Positions 20,931-32,704 are shown, counted from the first letter of the stretch. The stretch: 64,000 nt of DNA from Selaginella moellendorffii (GCF_000143415.4 NW_003314305.1:236139-300138), one strand, 5' to 3'. The notes: generated by a model from the letters alone, not told the origin. Numbers and translations: made by a program.

Positions 20931-22643
20931 ATGGCGGCAGGGTTTGAGAATTCCGAGGTAAGCAGCACGCTCCAGGAAGACGAGATCGTCCATCTTAGCG
21001 AGGAGCTAGGCTGGCTAGTGATTGGCGAGCAGCCGGAGCTCAAGATCATCGGCGAGGTCGACAAGATCAAGGCCAGGGGAGAAGAAGAAGAAGAAAAAGA
21101 GCGATGCTATACAGCGCTCGTCCATCTCAAAGCTCCCAAAGACGATAGCTTGGCCGCCGCCGATGCTCGCGCCCCGGTCGATCTGGTCACAGTGCTGGAC
21201 GTGAGCGGCAGCATGCGCGGCCAGAAGCTGGAGCTCGTCAAGACCGCCATGGAGTTTGTGATCCGGAATTTGCGACAGCAGGACCGCCTCGCGATCGTCT
21301 CCTTCTCGGACGAGCCCAAAGTCCATCTCGGTCTCAAGAGGATGACTCACGACGGTCGAGCCGCGGCACTCAGTGCAGTGGAGAAGCTCCGGAGCTTGGG
21401 AGGAACAGAGATCCGTCCAGGGCTAAAGGCTGGATTCGATCTTCTTTCGCGGCGCAAGAATAGGAACCCGGTGTCGAGCATCATGCTTCTCTCGGACGGG
21501 ATGGACAATGCGATCACGTTCAAGCGATGCAAAGTTCTTCCAGTGGATTCCTACCTCGAGGACTGCAGTGAGCGGGTTCCAGTGCACACTTTCGGATTTG
21601 GAAGTGACCATGATCCCGAGGCCATGCTGAGTATCGCGGAGGCCACAGGCGGAAGCTTTTGCTACGTGCAAGAGGAGTCCACCGTCCAGCACGCGTTTGC
21701 TCAGTGCATTGGCGGGCTGCTTAGCGTGGTGGCACAGGAAGTGGAAGTCTGCATCGAGGCGAGTGGCGGAGCGAAGATCAGGAGTGTGGAGGCCACCGCC
21801 GGGACGACAGCCATGGATGGAGATCGAGCTGCGACGGTGAAGCTTGGATCCCTGTATGCGGAAGAGGAGAGAGATATCCTGGTGGAGCTCTTGCTGCCTA
21901 GCTCCGACTCGAGCTCTTTGTCGATGGAACTTCTCAAAGTTGAGGGAAGCTTTCAAGACCCCGGGCAGTCGAACAAGACCCAGCAGCTTGCAACTTCGAG
22001 CTTGGTGATCCAGGAGCTCAAAGCTGGCGAAGAAGAGGAGGCGACAAAGATCGAGGTGGACAGGCAGAAGAACCGTGTGAGTGCCTCGAAGGCGATGGCT
22101 GCCGCTCGTAAGCTGGGGTCTGGCAGCTTGGCGTCGGCAAAGCAAGTGCTGGTGGACGTGAAACAAAAGATTGAGAGCTCCCGAGCGTTTGGAGCTGGCG
22201 ATGGCTTGTCCAGGAGATTGGTGAGAGAACTCGACGAGCTGATCCAGTGCATGAAGCGGGATTATTACCACTCCGAGGGACATGCTGTGCTGCTTGCCAA
22301 GGGGAATTCTCACTGCAACCAGCGAGCTTCGTACCAGGCGAAAGGTAAGACATTTTGGATGTCTTTTGTGTTCTAACTCTTGTGAATTTTGTTACTTAAA
22401 TCAGCACGGAAGCGCCCCGCCTTTTTCGAAGGTGGCAGAGGTGGCAGAGGGGGCAGAGGTGCTGGTGCTAAACCACGGAGCAATGCAGCTCCTTGTCTTG
22501 GTGCTAGTGCTAAAAGAATGAGCACTGGTGGGGTTCTTTCAGAAAGCCTGGTACAAGAGACATCCTCAGATGATGAGTCGTACCGAACGTCGGCGATGGT
22601 AGATATGCTGGACAAATCCAAGAAATTCAAGAGTAAGAGATAG
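20931..22643 (+). CDS. RING-less WAV3-like VWA protein, unit 3 (mosaic)
   Basis: Exons 20931-22344 and 22405-22643 with a 60-nt intron; 550 residues. The N-terminal half equals the unit-2 hybrid. The stretch CIEASGGAKIRSVEATAGTT matches copy a of unit 1 rather than copy b or unit 2. Exon 2 carries the GGRGGRGGRGA tail of copy b. The exon-1 end reads YQAKG in place of YQSRG. Reading through the intron gives a false 481-residue product. Confidence 0.88.
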
Positions 22644-22878
22644 ATCTAGATTTCAAGTTGACAAAGCTCGAACTTGACAAGCATAAGTGTGTTCCGAACT
22701 CCAAAGCAAGCGTTTCTGGCCCAACACGATCCAGATCCAGCCATTCCCCATCCAATGGTCAGGTCAACGACAAGAAATAGTCAACGGCCCATACCTAAGC
22801 GCCCGACGTGAAAGCACTGGGCCTTCTTATGGAGTTTGCAATGCTATCGTTTTCTGGACTTTTCTCCTCAATCAGTTT

Positions 22879-22951
22879 GCAGAGCCAGATGCTCGAAGCC
22901 CTGATGCTGCACTCCACAGTCAAGATGATGGGAGCTCCCATCAATGCTGAT
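22879..22951 (+). pseudogene. Fragment of the small gene at 29.3-29.9 kb, unit 3
   Basis: Same remnant as in units 1 and 2. The following spacer to 23194 has a local deletion of about 60 nt relative to them; no gene called. Confidence 0.58.
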
Positions 22952-23194
22952 TAAACTGGGGGGTTTTCAAAGCTCTACTTCAGAAATCTGGTGTGGACAA
23001 TCAGCCCATACAATTACCTTTGCTAAGAACAAGAAGCCTACTGTCTATCAATCGAAGGAGGACCAGCAAAAACTTGAATCATTGGTAGTCTTCTTCAGAG
23101 AAACAAATAGATCTTGTTCAATTCAGAGAGGAGAGGTAGCAATTGCGGATGAAACCGACTGTCCTCCTTTCGATTAAATATTTATACACATTGT

Positions 23195-25093
23195 CTAGTT
23201 TGTTATGCTAGCAAGAAGCATGTAAGGACTTGCTCTAAGGAGCTTTTGATCCTGTTGTAAGTAGAAGATGTTACTGGCTACTCGTGTCCCACATTCCACA
23301 TCGTTCTGTAGTCTACAGGCACTCAGCAAACTTCCCCATGAAACGTCATCGGGAGTGAATGGCATGCTGTGAATCAACTCTTCTGCCTCGTGAATCCTTC
23401 CCATTCTCGCCAGAATGTCTACCATGCATCGGAAGTTTTCCACTGACGGTCTAAAGTCGTGATCAAAAGCCATGGATCTAAACCACGACAGCGCATCCTG
23501 GAGCATTCCTTCGTGGCTAAACGCAAACAAAATCCCTGTGACTGTCGTCTCCTCGCAGTTGACACCTTCAACGCACATCCTGAACGATAGCTCCAACGCA
23601 GTTTGGATGCAACCTTTTTGAGCATAAGCAACGATCATAGCATTCCAGGAAACCGTGTTTTTCTCATGCATTTGGTCGAAGATTTCTTTTGCTTCGAAAA
23701 GATGGCCATTATGGGCATGCGTTACGATCAGAGCATTCAAGACTGATGTTTCTTGAGAAGCGTTCCAAGGGATTAAATCTCTGGCTTGAGTCACGTTTCC
23801 ATTCTCTCCACAAGCGATTACCATGCTTGTCCATGACAGCTTATTGCTCGCCGGGATTTTCTCGAGCAAAGATTTTGCTTGATCTAGATATCCAGCAGTG
23901 GCTAAAGCTGAAATTGCAGCGTTCCAACACATGAGGTCACGCATGGGGCACCTCTCAAAGTAAACTTTCGCTTCTTCCAACTTCCTCTTGGACACGAGCA
24001 CACACACCATTGAAGTCCAGCTTATCACGCTCCACCCCGGCATTTTCCAGAATGTCGTTGTGGCCATGCAAAGATTACCAGAATCCGCGTTTGCTTGAAG
24101 TATAGTCGTCCACGAAGCCAAGTTTCTCTGAGGCATGTCGCCAAAAAGCTCGCAAACTTTCTCAGTATTAAGATTCTCGCGGTACATCTGAAGCATGATG
24201 TTGTAGCACACAGTGTTCCTGCATGGAATTCTTTCAAAGGTATCGTTCGCCTTTTTATGCTGCCCTCCACGGGCATATGCTGATATGAGCGACGTCCAAA
24301 CCACAACATTCCTCTCCAGAAGCCGCTGGAACATTGACATGAGCTCATCGATCCTTTTCTTCTCACCGTAGAGAAGAAAAAGGGGAACATACGACGCTTG
24401 GTTGTGTTGCGGTTGCTTCTCAAGCATCACTTCTGCTTCCTCCAAGCATCCAGCTTGGGCAAATCCACAGACCATCGAGTTCCAAGACACCACATTCCTT
24501 TGTGGCATCAAATCAAACGTCTCTCGAGCTCTGGCCATAAACAATCCTTCGTAAGAATACGCGGCCACCATAGCCGACCAGCTTATCGTGTTTCCCTCTG
24601 CCATCTTTAAAAAGAAGCTCTCGGAGGTTTGCAAATCTCCGACCTGGGCATATGCAGTGATCATTATTGACCACGACACAACGTTCCTCTCGCTTATATT
24701 GTCGAAAATATCACGAGCTTGGACGATTTTTCCATGCTCAGTGAGAACTTTGAGCACCGTGTTTGTGGAGATCACGTCCCAACAAGGCATGGATTCGAAG
24801 AAACTCTCGTAGCAACAATCATCGAGCTCTCCAAGTGCCGACAGGACAATGTTCCACGACACCACACTCCGCTGCTCCATGGAATCGAAGAAACGCTTTG
24901 CTTGCTCCATGAATCCATTGTGCGTGTAAGCCGTGAGCATGGCGTTCCAGGACAAAACGTCCGGATCTTCCATGCTCTCAAAAACCCGGCGAGCTCTTGA
25001 AACATCGCCTCTTCTTCCATGGATCCCGATCAACTGGTCGCTCCAAAACTTGTTACTCCTGTTAAATTGCGGCCCTACCTTCTTCAAGATCAT
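23195..25093 (-). CDS. Full-length PLS-type PPR protein
   Basis: 632 codons, no intron, starting at the first ATG after an in-frame stop. Tandem PPR repeats run from about residue 20 to 540, with the usual VSWNAM, ISWSAMVAAYS and VVSWNSMVCGFAQAG signatures. The C-terminus (PDDVSWGSLLSACRLQNDVE and SPYMLLASITN) is the start of an E domain and stops early, with no E+ or DYW deaminase domain. PPR proteins bind organellar RNA one repeat per base; PLS types act in C-to-U editing, usually with a DYW domain in cis or trans. No obvious organelle transit peptide is visible at the N-terminus, so the annotated start or the localisation needs care. Confidence 0.9.
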   Translation of the reverse strand: MILKKVGPQFNRSNKFWSDQLIGIHGRRGDVSRARRVFESMEDPDVLSWNAMLTAYTHNGFMEQAKRFFDSMEQRSVVSWNIVLSALGELDDCCYESFFESMPCWDVISTNTVLKVLTEHGKIVQARDIFDNISERNVVSWSIMITAYAQVGDLQTSESFFLKMAEGNTISWSAMVAAYSYEGLFMARARETFDLMPQRNVVSWNSMVCGFAQAGCLEEAEVMLEKQPQHNQASYVPLFLLYGEKKRIDELMSMFQRLLERNVVVWTSLISAYARGGQHKKANDTFERIPCRNTVCYNIMLQMYRENLNTEKVCELFGDMPQRNLASWTTILQANADSGNLCMATTTFWKMPGWSVISWTSMVCVLVSKRKLEEAKVYFERCPMRDLMCWNAAISALATAGYLDQAKSLLEKIPASNKLSWTSMVIACGENGNVTQARDLIPWNASQETSVLNALIVTHAHNGHLFEAKEIFDQMHEKNTVSWNAMIVAYAQKGCIQTALELSFRMCVEGVNCEETTVTGILFAFSHEGMLQDALSWFRSMAFDHDFRPSVENFRCMVDILARMGRIHEAEELIHSMPFTPDDVSWGSLLSACRLQNDVECGTRVASNIFYLQQDQKLLRASPYMLLASITN

Positions 25094-25320
25094 GCAAGAA
25101 AGAACACCTGGTTTGAATCGACTGAAACTGGATGGAACTTAAAGGCTGGATTCTGTTATGATCGCGAGAACATTTTCGAGAAACCGCTGCAAACTTAAGT
25201 TGACAGATGTCTTTAAAAACTAGCTCTCATCGCCCGAGTGTCTTTTAAGTTCATTCATATACTATTTGAATCTGGAGTTTGACAATTATGCTTTTGGTGA
25301 TGATACTGCTCTAGAATGTG

Positions 25321-25482
25321 ATGTTAGCAAGAAGGATGTAAGGATTTGCTCGAATCTTGAGCGTTTGACCATGTTGTAAGTAGAAGATGTTACTGACTAC
25401 TCGTTCCCACACTCCACAACGTTGTGTAGTCACATGAAACGTCGTCGGGAGTGAAAGGCATGCTGTCAACTCTTCTGCCTCG
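25321..25482 (-). pseudogene. Relic of a PPR gene 3' end
   Basis: Nucleotide match to 23212-23390: the GCAAGAAG start, then TGTAAGTAGAAGATGTTACT and GAAACGTC, with two internal deletions. No frame survives. It shows that a further PPR copy once lay next to the subtilase. The spacer 25094-25320 holds nothing recognisable. Confidence 0.75.
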
Positions 25483-25505
25483 CAACCCCGTCTACTCCAT
25501 AAGAA

Positions 25506-28190
25506 TCATGAGCAAGCCATGGTCTTCACAGCAACGGGGCTGGACACCGTGTGTCGCCCATCCGTCCAAGTTATGGATGCAAACTGCCATCTCTCGCTGC
25601 CGGAGCTGCTCGAAACAGTAACAGTGAAGGCCAGCGTTGCTCCTGGCGAGAATGTGAGCGTCGTTGGCTCCACTCTCACGCTCAGCGTCGATGGTGTCTT
25701 GACTGTTACTTTGTAAGTCGAGGAGGACGAAGAAGAATCCACGCTCGTCAGGTACCTGGTAGCGGTCTGTGTGCCGCTCAATCTCGGGAAGGCGATGGAA
25801 GGATAGTTGAGGTTGGAATTCTTCATGGAGCAACTCGTGTTCTTCTGTCCTGCGATCATCCTGACTTTGCTCTCACTGTAGCCAGTGGCACAGAGATAGG
25901 CGACGTAGTCGGAGGGTGTTGCGTCGTAGACCAGTCCTGGACTTAGAGACCTCAAGGGATCGATCTGGCCGGAGCCGTAAGCAAATGGATTGCTCAGGCT
26001 TCCATCATAGTCGAGTATGCCGTCGTTTTGAGTTGTCGCTGGAGATTCAAAGGCTTGTATGAGGCTGGGGAAGAGAAAGGTGGTAGAGAGTTACCTGTGG
26101 TCATGATCGCCGATCTTAGAGCCGCGGGACTCCAAGAAGGATACGCAGACTTTAGCATGGCCAAGGCTCCCGCGACGTGAGGACACGCCATGGAGGTTCC
26201 GGAGGCGAAGTTATACTTGACAAAAACGGGCTTGTTCGTGTCGTAGTTCTCATAGTACGCTGGAACGATATCCGGCCAGGCCGCAAGGATGTTTACTCCT
26301 GGAGCAGTAATATCAGGCTGCAACAAAGACCAATGATCTTGATAATGAATGGCTAGGTGGTACCTTGATTATATCTTCGCTGATGGAGTTTGGACCTCTT
26401 GAAGAGAATCCGGCAACTACTGGAGCTGGACTGGAAGTCTCTGCCACTGTCGGTGTCAGTGTAGCGACTGGTGAGGTGGTGCTGTTCATGTAGGATAACA
26501 GCTCGACTCCCACGGCTGTTTTCACGATGGTCGTAGGCAAGGGGAAGTAGCTAGCGAGATCTGCGTGGAAGTCGTTTATGAGAATGGCACCAGCGGCATT
26601 GTTCTTCTGCAACCATGTCACGATTGCTTTCGTGGAAACATAGTCGGGATCGAACTCGCAGACGACGATCTTGTTCTCTACTTGCTTGGGATTTAGACTG
26701 TCTGGATCACAGGTGCTGCAAAGTAAGCTATGAGCCACTTTTGAAAGAACAAAAAAGAGAGAGTTTAGACCACTTTCACCTGGCTGCTGAGGCATGGATA
26801 GATTCATTAGCAGGAATGGAAGAGCCAAGGACGAGGCTGTAAGGTGATTCCTTCTGAGCTTGAAAGCTCAAGGCCGTTCCCTGCGCAGTGAAGTAGTAGA
26901 AAGGTGATGAGAAAGAAAAGCCAAGGTTTTGCTCACTCGTAGAGTCTTTCCATCTCCAAGATAGACGTCGGACGCAATGGACCTGTCAATGGTGCTTGCT
27001 CCGACCGTGAAAATCCAAGGGGCCGAGTTGTAGACGGACGATTCGTCGGGACCCGAATTCCCAGCGGAGCAAACCACAGTGATGTTGTGCTGGATGGCAT
27101 GGAAGGCTCCAATCGCGATGCCATCCTCGTCGTAGCTCCGCGGCAAGGTACCAAGCGAAAGCGATAGTATATCCACCCCGTCGTCCATAGCGTCATCAAA
27201 GGCCTTGAGGACGTCTGCAATGGGACAGCCATCGATCCCACACACTTTGTACACTGCGAGCCTGGCCGATGGAAGTCCACCCCTGGCTGTTCCACTGCCA
27301 ACACCCTTCATGCTCGCGTTGGAGACGACGCTGCCAGCCGTGGTGGATGCAGCGTGTGATCCGTGGCCTATTTCATCTCTTGCGCTCTCCGCGTTGTAGA
27401 AACGAGCTCCGATGATCTTGCTGCTCCATAAATAATTCGTTTTCTTTCGTCTTTAGAACGGTACTATCGTGAAACTTACTTGTTGCATTTCACGGGATTC
27501 ACACCGGCGTTGTTGCAGAATCCTTTCCATCGGCTGGGAGGAGATGACATTCCATCATTGCTGAAACTTGCAGACTCTGGCCATATACCTTCAGGAAAGA
27601 GAGAGCAACTTGATTGATATATATCACTTTTGTCAACTCTTGAATCTATGTACCCGTGTCCATCACGCCAACGATGACATCGGCTCCCGCTCCAAGTCTG
27701 CGTCTCGAGTATGAGAGACCCGTCGAAAACGTTTCCAGGAAGTCCCAGGACCGCGTTGTATGCAGCTGCAGAGTTTTGCTCGGGAACACACTGACCACGT
27801 CCCGCATTCCTGCAATAGCTTTTGCCTGCTTCGGGGTCATCCTGGCAGCAAATCCATCAAATCCATGCTTGTAGCTGTACACGATCTCAGGGGACTCGAC
27901 TTCACTGTCGTGTAAGTTTTAAAGTCAGTCCGGGCTATACTTTGGAGCACGATAACTTCTTGCCTGCTTTTGACAGAATCGAGAATCTTGCCGTGTCTGT
28001 GGACCAGCTGCAAACTGTGGCGACTCCCTTTTCCACCGAGGTACACGATATAAATCTGCGAAAACAGAACCAAGTAGTAAATATATGTAGAAAGATGGCC
28101 GTGAAGTACCTGACGCTTGTCCTCGATGCCTGCTGCCTTGTTCCACGAGACGATGCTTAGAGCTATGAAAAAAAGACCAGAGATGGCCAT
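25506..28190 (-). CDS. Secreted subtilisin-like serine protease (subtilase, S8A)
   Basis: Multi-exon gene starting at the ATG at 28190. Exon 1 (28110-28190) is a signal peptide region ([16 protein letters not shown]). Then come an I9-type propeptide (IYIVYLGGK...[12 protein letters not shown]) and a catalytic domain with DTGIWPES (Asp, created by splicing at about 27654/27594), GHGSHAAST (His), [11 protein letters not shown] (oxyanion Asn) and [11 protein letters not shown] (Ser). A PA domain is inserted between His and Ser ([12 protein letters not shown]...AAGAILIND). The C-terminus is fibronectin-III-like (LNYPSIAF...). I estimate about 700-750 residues. All catalytic residues are present and I find no frameshift, so it should be an active apoplastic protease. 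Exact splice sites between 28055 and 27646 are ambiguous. Confidence 0.9.
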
Positions 28191-28386
28191 TCCGCTTTCC
28201 AAGTTCGGATTTTGGATGATCCGGGTTACGTTATATAGTGACCTCTAAGAGCACTGGAGAATGAACAAGACGAAGACGCTACGGTGGGGTCGCACTTAGT
28301 CCAGTCTCGTTAGAACTGGTGGTCCACTGACGAGAAGAAATACAATTTCTTCCGTGGTGCTTGTCCCACTGATTCTCGCAGAAATC

Positions 28387-29280
28387 TCAGGTGCGGAGAC
28401 TTTGGCCTTCGAAAACTCGGATCTTCTCCGCATTAGAATACAGTTCTCGAGCAGCCACGTTGCTTCTTGCCTTCATCACAGCTGCGCAAATGCACATCAG
28501 CGATGTGTGTGCCACAGCATGATACCACTCTCCAGCACGCAAAAACTTTCTCCTTCCGTTGCGGCTGCGCATCCAATCCATCTCCATCCATGAATTTCTT
28601 GCTCGCTCCACTTCAAGATGATGCTTCCTTCCATCGCGTTCTCCATAATCCAGCAGTGCCTCAAACGGTCGCGTACTGGCAAGAAGCATGTAATTACTTG
28701 AGAGCAAGTAATTACAGAGAGCGTTCGTCCAAAATCCCCTCCACGGGCATTTGCTGATATGAGCAATGTCCATTACCACAACATTCCTCTCCACAAGCCG
28801 CTGGAACACTGACATAAGATAATCGATCGTTTGCTTCTCGCTGTAAAGAAGCATTAGAGGAGCATACGAAACTTGGCTGTGTTGTGGTTGCTTCTCAAGC
28901 ATCACTTTGGCCTCCTCCAAGCACCCAGCTTGGGCAAATCCACAAACCATCGAATTCCAACATTCCATTGTGACATCAAATCAAACGTCTCTCAAGCTCG
29001 GGCCACAAACAATCCTTCGTGAGAAGTACGCGGCCACCTTAGTGAACCAGGTTGCGTTATTTTCCTCTGGCATTTTTGAATGCAACGTTTGCAAATCCCC
29101 GATCTGGGCATATGCAGTGATCATCACCTTTGAGCACTGTGTTTGTCAAGATCTCGTCCCAGAAAGGCATGGATATGAAGAAGCTCTATATCAGCATATC
29201 GTGGCTTTTCTCATAGAACAGCGGCATCACGGTTTTGGAGCTCGCTCAAGAACATTTTCGAGAAAAGATGCTGGGAGATG
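28387..29280 (-). pseudogene. Decayed PPR gene with internal deletion
   Basis: Contains WNSMVCGFAQAGCLEEA and VMLEKQPQH, nearly as in the intact PPR gene. It then jumps from the ERNVVV repeat directly to a C-terminal NYMLLAS segment, so the middle repeats are missing. Upstream pieces (MITAYAQIGDLQT) sit in other frames with stops. Past YMLLAS it continues for about 100 codons that the intact copy lacks and that vaguely resemble an E+ region. It is a relic, not a gene. Confidence 0.8.
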
Positions 29281-29348
29281 GAAGCGATTGAAGAAGAGAG
29301 CTTCCTTTTTCTTCTTGTGATGCCCCGGCACGCGCTTCTCTCTTTCTT

Positions 29349-29909
29349 TCAAGCCTGGAAAAGATCGGAACTATAGAGAAGCAAACAAGCTCTAGGCGAA
29401 GTACCTCTGGAGGGTTTTGTTCCATGGGATCGATTGGAGCTCGCTGAGGAGGCTCGAGCTTCGCCACTTCAAGGATCTTCCCGTCGCTCCACTTGAGCGC
29501 CTTGAGATCGGCTTTGGCATTGATGGGAGCTCCCGCGATCTCGACAGAACCCACTGTGGAGCGCATCATGCTCATCATCCTCGTGTTGTCCAGGGCTTCG
29601 AGCATCTGGCCCTGGAATCATGCAAAGAACAAAAGCTCCTAAGCCGATCGCGATCGAGGAGGAGAAAAACGACTCCCACCTTGCTCCGGAAGATGAGCTT
29701 GCTGCGAACTCCATGCAGCCTGAGCACCTTCAAGATGACAAGAATGGAGAAGAGCAGTGATCCATTTGCACGATTCTTTGCTCGATCCAGCGCCATACCT
29801 CCTCCAGATGCTTGGTGAGGATGGCTTTGGTGTTGCGCTCTTCCATGGGTAGCTGGAATTGCTGGAAAAGCCAAGTGTACTCCTCGGTGCTCATACCCAA
29901 AAGCGCCAT
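29349..29909 (-). CDS. Small uncharacterised protein, four exons
   Basis: ATG at 29909. Exons 29799-29909, 29680-29727, 29405-29611 and a terminal two-codon exon at 29349-29354 join in phase through GT-AG introns of 50-71 nt to give 123 residues. It begins MALLGMSTEEYTWLFQQ and has VEIAGAPINAKADLKAL and KWSDGKILEVAKLEPP in the middle. I recognise no domain. No signal peptide or membrane segment is seen. It lies 127 bp from, and divergent to, the PRP28-type helicase. Fragments of a related gene occur in each unit of the array. Reading through the last intron would give an alternative C-terminus ending near 29246. Confidence 0.6.
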
Positions 29910-30036
29910 TCCTCTTCCCCTCTCTCTCTCTCCTCTTTGACCTAAGATGGAAGGGTTTAAAGTAATAAAGTGTGTGGCTTTTTCTTGATTAATTAAGCTG
30001 ACTCAGCCCTAGGGCCCCTGTTTAGGGTTTGTGGCC
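29910..30036. promoter_or_regulatory. Short divergent promoter between small gene and helicase
   Basis: 127 bp between opposing ATGs, with a CT/GA-rich tract at about 29910-29940 and AGGGTTT / AGGGCCC motifs (about 30010-30029), like the telo-box and site-II elements common before plant housekeeping genes. Bidirectional use is inferred. Confidence 0.5.
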
Positions 30037-32666
30037 ATGGCGCCCGAAGCTGGCAAGCGGGGGAGGGAGGCCATGGCGGATCGCGGCAGCCCTAGCGCAT
30101 CCTCCAGGAAGCGCATTCGCAGCAGGAGCCCCCCGGGCGGCAGAGACGAGCATCATCGCGGCCACAGCACCAGGTACGACGGATCGCGGGAGAGGGATAG
30201 GGATCGCGAGAGGAAGCGCAGCAGGAGCGAGAGCGCGGAGAGGAAGCGCGGCGTGGAGAAGCGCCAGAGCCCTAGCTGTGATGCCGCTGCCAAATCCAGG
30301 AGGAATGAGAGGCAGCAGCAGCACCGGGGTCGGCACCGCAGCCGGAGCTTGAGTAGAGAGAGGAGAAGTAGGAGGAGCCAAAGCCGTGATCGTCTCAAGG
30401 CTGGGAATGCCAGGAGCAGGAGTAGGAGTGTGGATCGAGATAGAAAGGATAGAAAGGAGGTGCTAAACAGCGAGAAGTCGGATGAGCTAGCCAGTGAAGC
30501 CCAGGAAACTCGTGGTGAACTTGGGGAGAGTGGAGACGATGAAAACGATCAGGCTTCTGCTGGCACGACTGCCACGACTACTCAGGAAGAATCCAAGCGG
30601 GCAGAGGTAAAGTTGCTTCTCGCTTTTCCGCTTGCTTTGCGTGCTTAGAAGACTTGCGTTTGTTCGTTCCAGCCGATTTCCTTGGAGGATATGTTGAAGA
30701 AGCGCAAGGAGGATGCTCTCCAACAGTCTAAGGTGAATGCTCGTTCGACTGTGCTTTTTCCCTTTGCTCTGCATGGGTTTTGCATTTTTCGTGGGTAGTG
30801 TTAATGTAACTTTACATGTTTGGCAGCCGCTATTTCTCACTAAAGAGCAAAGGCAGGAACTTGCTCTTAAAAAACGTGAAGAAGAAGCCTCCGAACATAA
30901 GCGGAGGTAGCCAGAGTTGCGGTTTAGCTTGATATGACTCTCTGTTATATTTTGCAGGGTCGAAGAGCAGCGGAAATTGTATACAACACAGAAATCTCAA
31001 GAAGGTAACTTTGTTTTTTTTCGAAAGGCGATTCCGTTCTTACGTATTTTTTTCTTCAGATATTCGCCAGCGAGATCTTGAACGTGAAAGAGACCGCGAG
31101 CGCCGAGAGCAACGGGAAGAGGAAGCAAAAGTTAGGGAGCGTGAACGCGTCGAGAAACAGGCTAACAGAGAACGAGAGAAAGAGATGGATGCAATCAAAG
31201 AGCAGGTAATATTTCTAGTAGTTTTATTTCCCATCCCTTCTAACTCGTTTTTGATCAGTATCTTGGAACAAAAAAGCTAAAGAAACGTGTTGTGAAGCCA
31301 AGCGAAAAGTTCAGATTCTCATTCGATTGGGAAAATACAGAAGATACTTCAAGAGACATGAACCCGATGTACGTACAGAAAGTTGCCGTTCTAGTTTGAG
31401 GTCTGATACTTCTTTTCCTCTTTCAGATATCAAAATCCGCACGAAGCACAGTTGCTTTTTGGCCGAGGATTTCGTGCCGGCATGGATCGAAGGGAGCAAA
31501 AGAAGGTCGGATATATGTCAAACATTTTTGTGACTGATCTTTCTTGTGTAGCTTGCTGCAAAGAATGAGAAGGACCTGCGAGCTGAAATACGGGTACGCG
31601 TTTTCATACTGTTTCAAGCGAATCTAATATGAAAAATTATGATAGGCAACCAAGGGACTTGAAGAAAAGCCGGAGGAAGCAAAGGCTCAGAAACTCAAGG
31701 AAGAGGCTGCGAATGCATACGATGCATTTGATATGCGTGTAGATCGGCATTGGTCAGAGAAGAAGGTGATGAAACTTAACAGAATCTTTTACTTTACTGA
31801 GATGAGCTTGTGTCCTTGGCTTGACCAGCTCGAGGATATGACTGAAAGAGATTGGCGTATTTTCCGAGAGGATTTCAACATCTCATACAAGGTGAAAAAC
31901 TGTGATCCATGCGCCTATTGCGTAAACTGTTCATTCTTCTCACAGGAATGTCGTTGTAGGGATCCCGCATCCCGCGGCCTATGCGGAACTGGGAAGAAGG
32001 TGGCCTTAGTACTGAGCTATTGAAGGCTGTTAACAAGGCTGGGTACAAGAATCCGTCTCCCATCCAAATGGCTGCAATTCCACTCGGTCTTCAACAAAGA
32101 GATGTCATTGGTATTGCGGAAACGGGTACGAAAGCGGATCAGAGAGCTGTTTTTCTCGTTTCTACAGCTTATTTTGTTCTGTTGCATGTAGGATCCGGCA
32201 AAACGGCTGCGTTTGTGCTACCAATGCTCACGTACATATCAAGGCTTCCTCCCATGACTGAAGAGAACGAAGCCGAAGGTACTATGCTCTGTATAATTTC
32301 TGTATCCTTAACAGTGTTTCTTAGGACCTTATGCGGTTGTCATGGCTCCTACGAGGGAGCTTGCGCAGCAAATTGAAGAAGAAACTGTGAAATTTGCACA
32401 TTATTTGGTACGATTTTGCTGTCTTTTTATATATTTTTCCAGTTGCACTGTTTATCAGGATATACATGTGGTGTCAATTGTTGGAGGACAATCAATAGAG
32501 GAGCAAGGTTTTAAACTTCGCCAGGTTTCTCATTTTTATATAGTGCTGCATTTTACCAAGATTTTCTTTTCTTTCAGGGTTGCGAGATCGTGATTGCTAC
32601 GCCTGGAAGGCTTTTGGATTGCCTCGAACGCAGGTAGAACGACACTCCTTCCTGTAACTTTGAAAC

Positions 32667-32704
<38 letters not shown>

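Larger units (their letters stand above)
16812..24199. repeat. Tandem segmental duplication, unit 3 (about 7.39 kb)
   Basis: Right-most unit. Homology to the other units stops at about 24199 inside the PPR gene, after the shared TGAT, where the full-length reading frame continues to 25093. This unit keeps features lost in units 1 and 2 (extra sequence at about 18227-18382, a splice donor in A, most of B), so it is the best proxy for the ancestral arrangement. Confidence 0.9.

Noticed and set aside
22-24199. The repeated block as a biosynthetic or defence operon-like system
   Set aside because: The genes belong to unrelated families, one is dying and one is truncated by the breakpoints; only the PR-1/VWA pair has a layout suggesting joint function.
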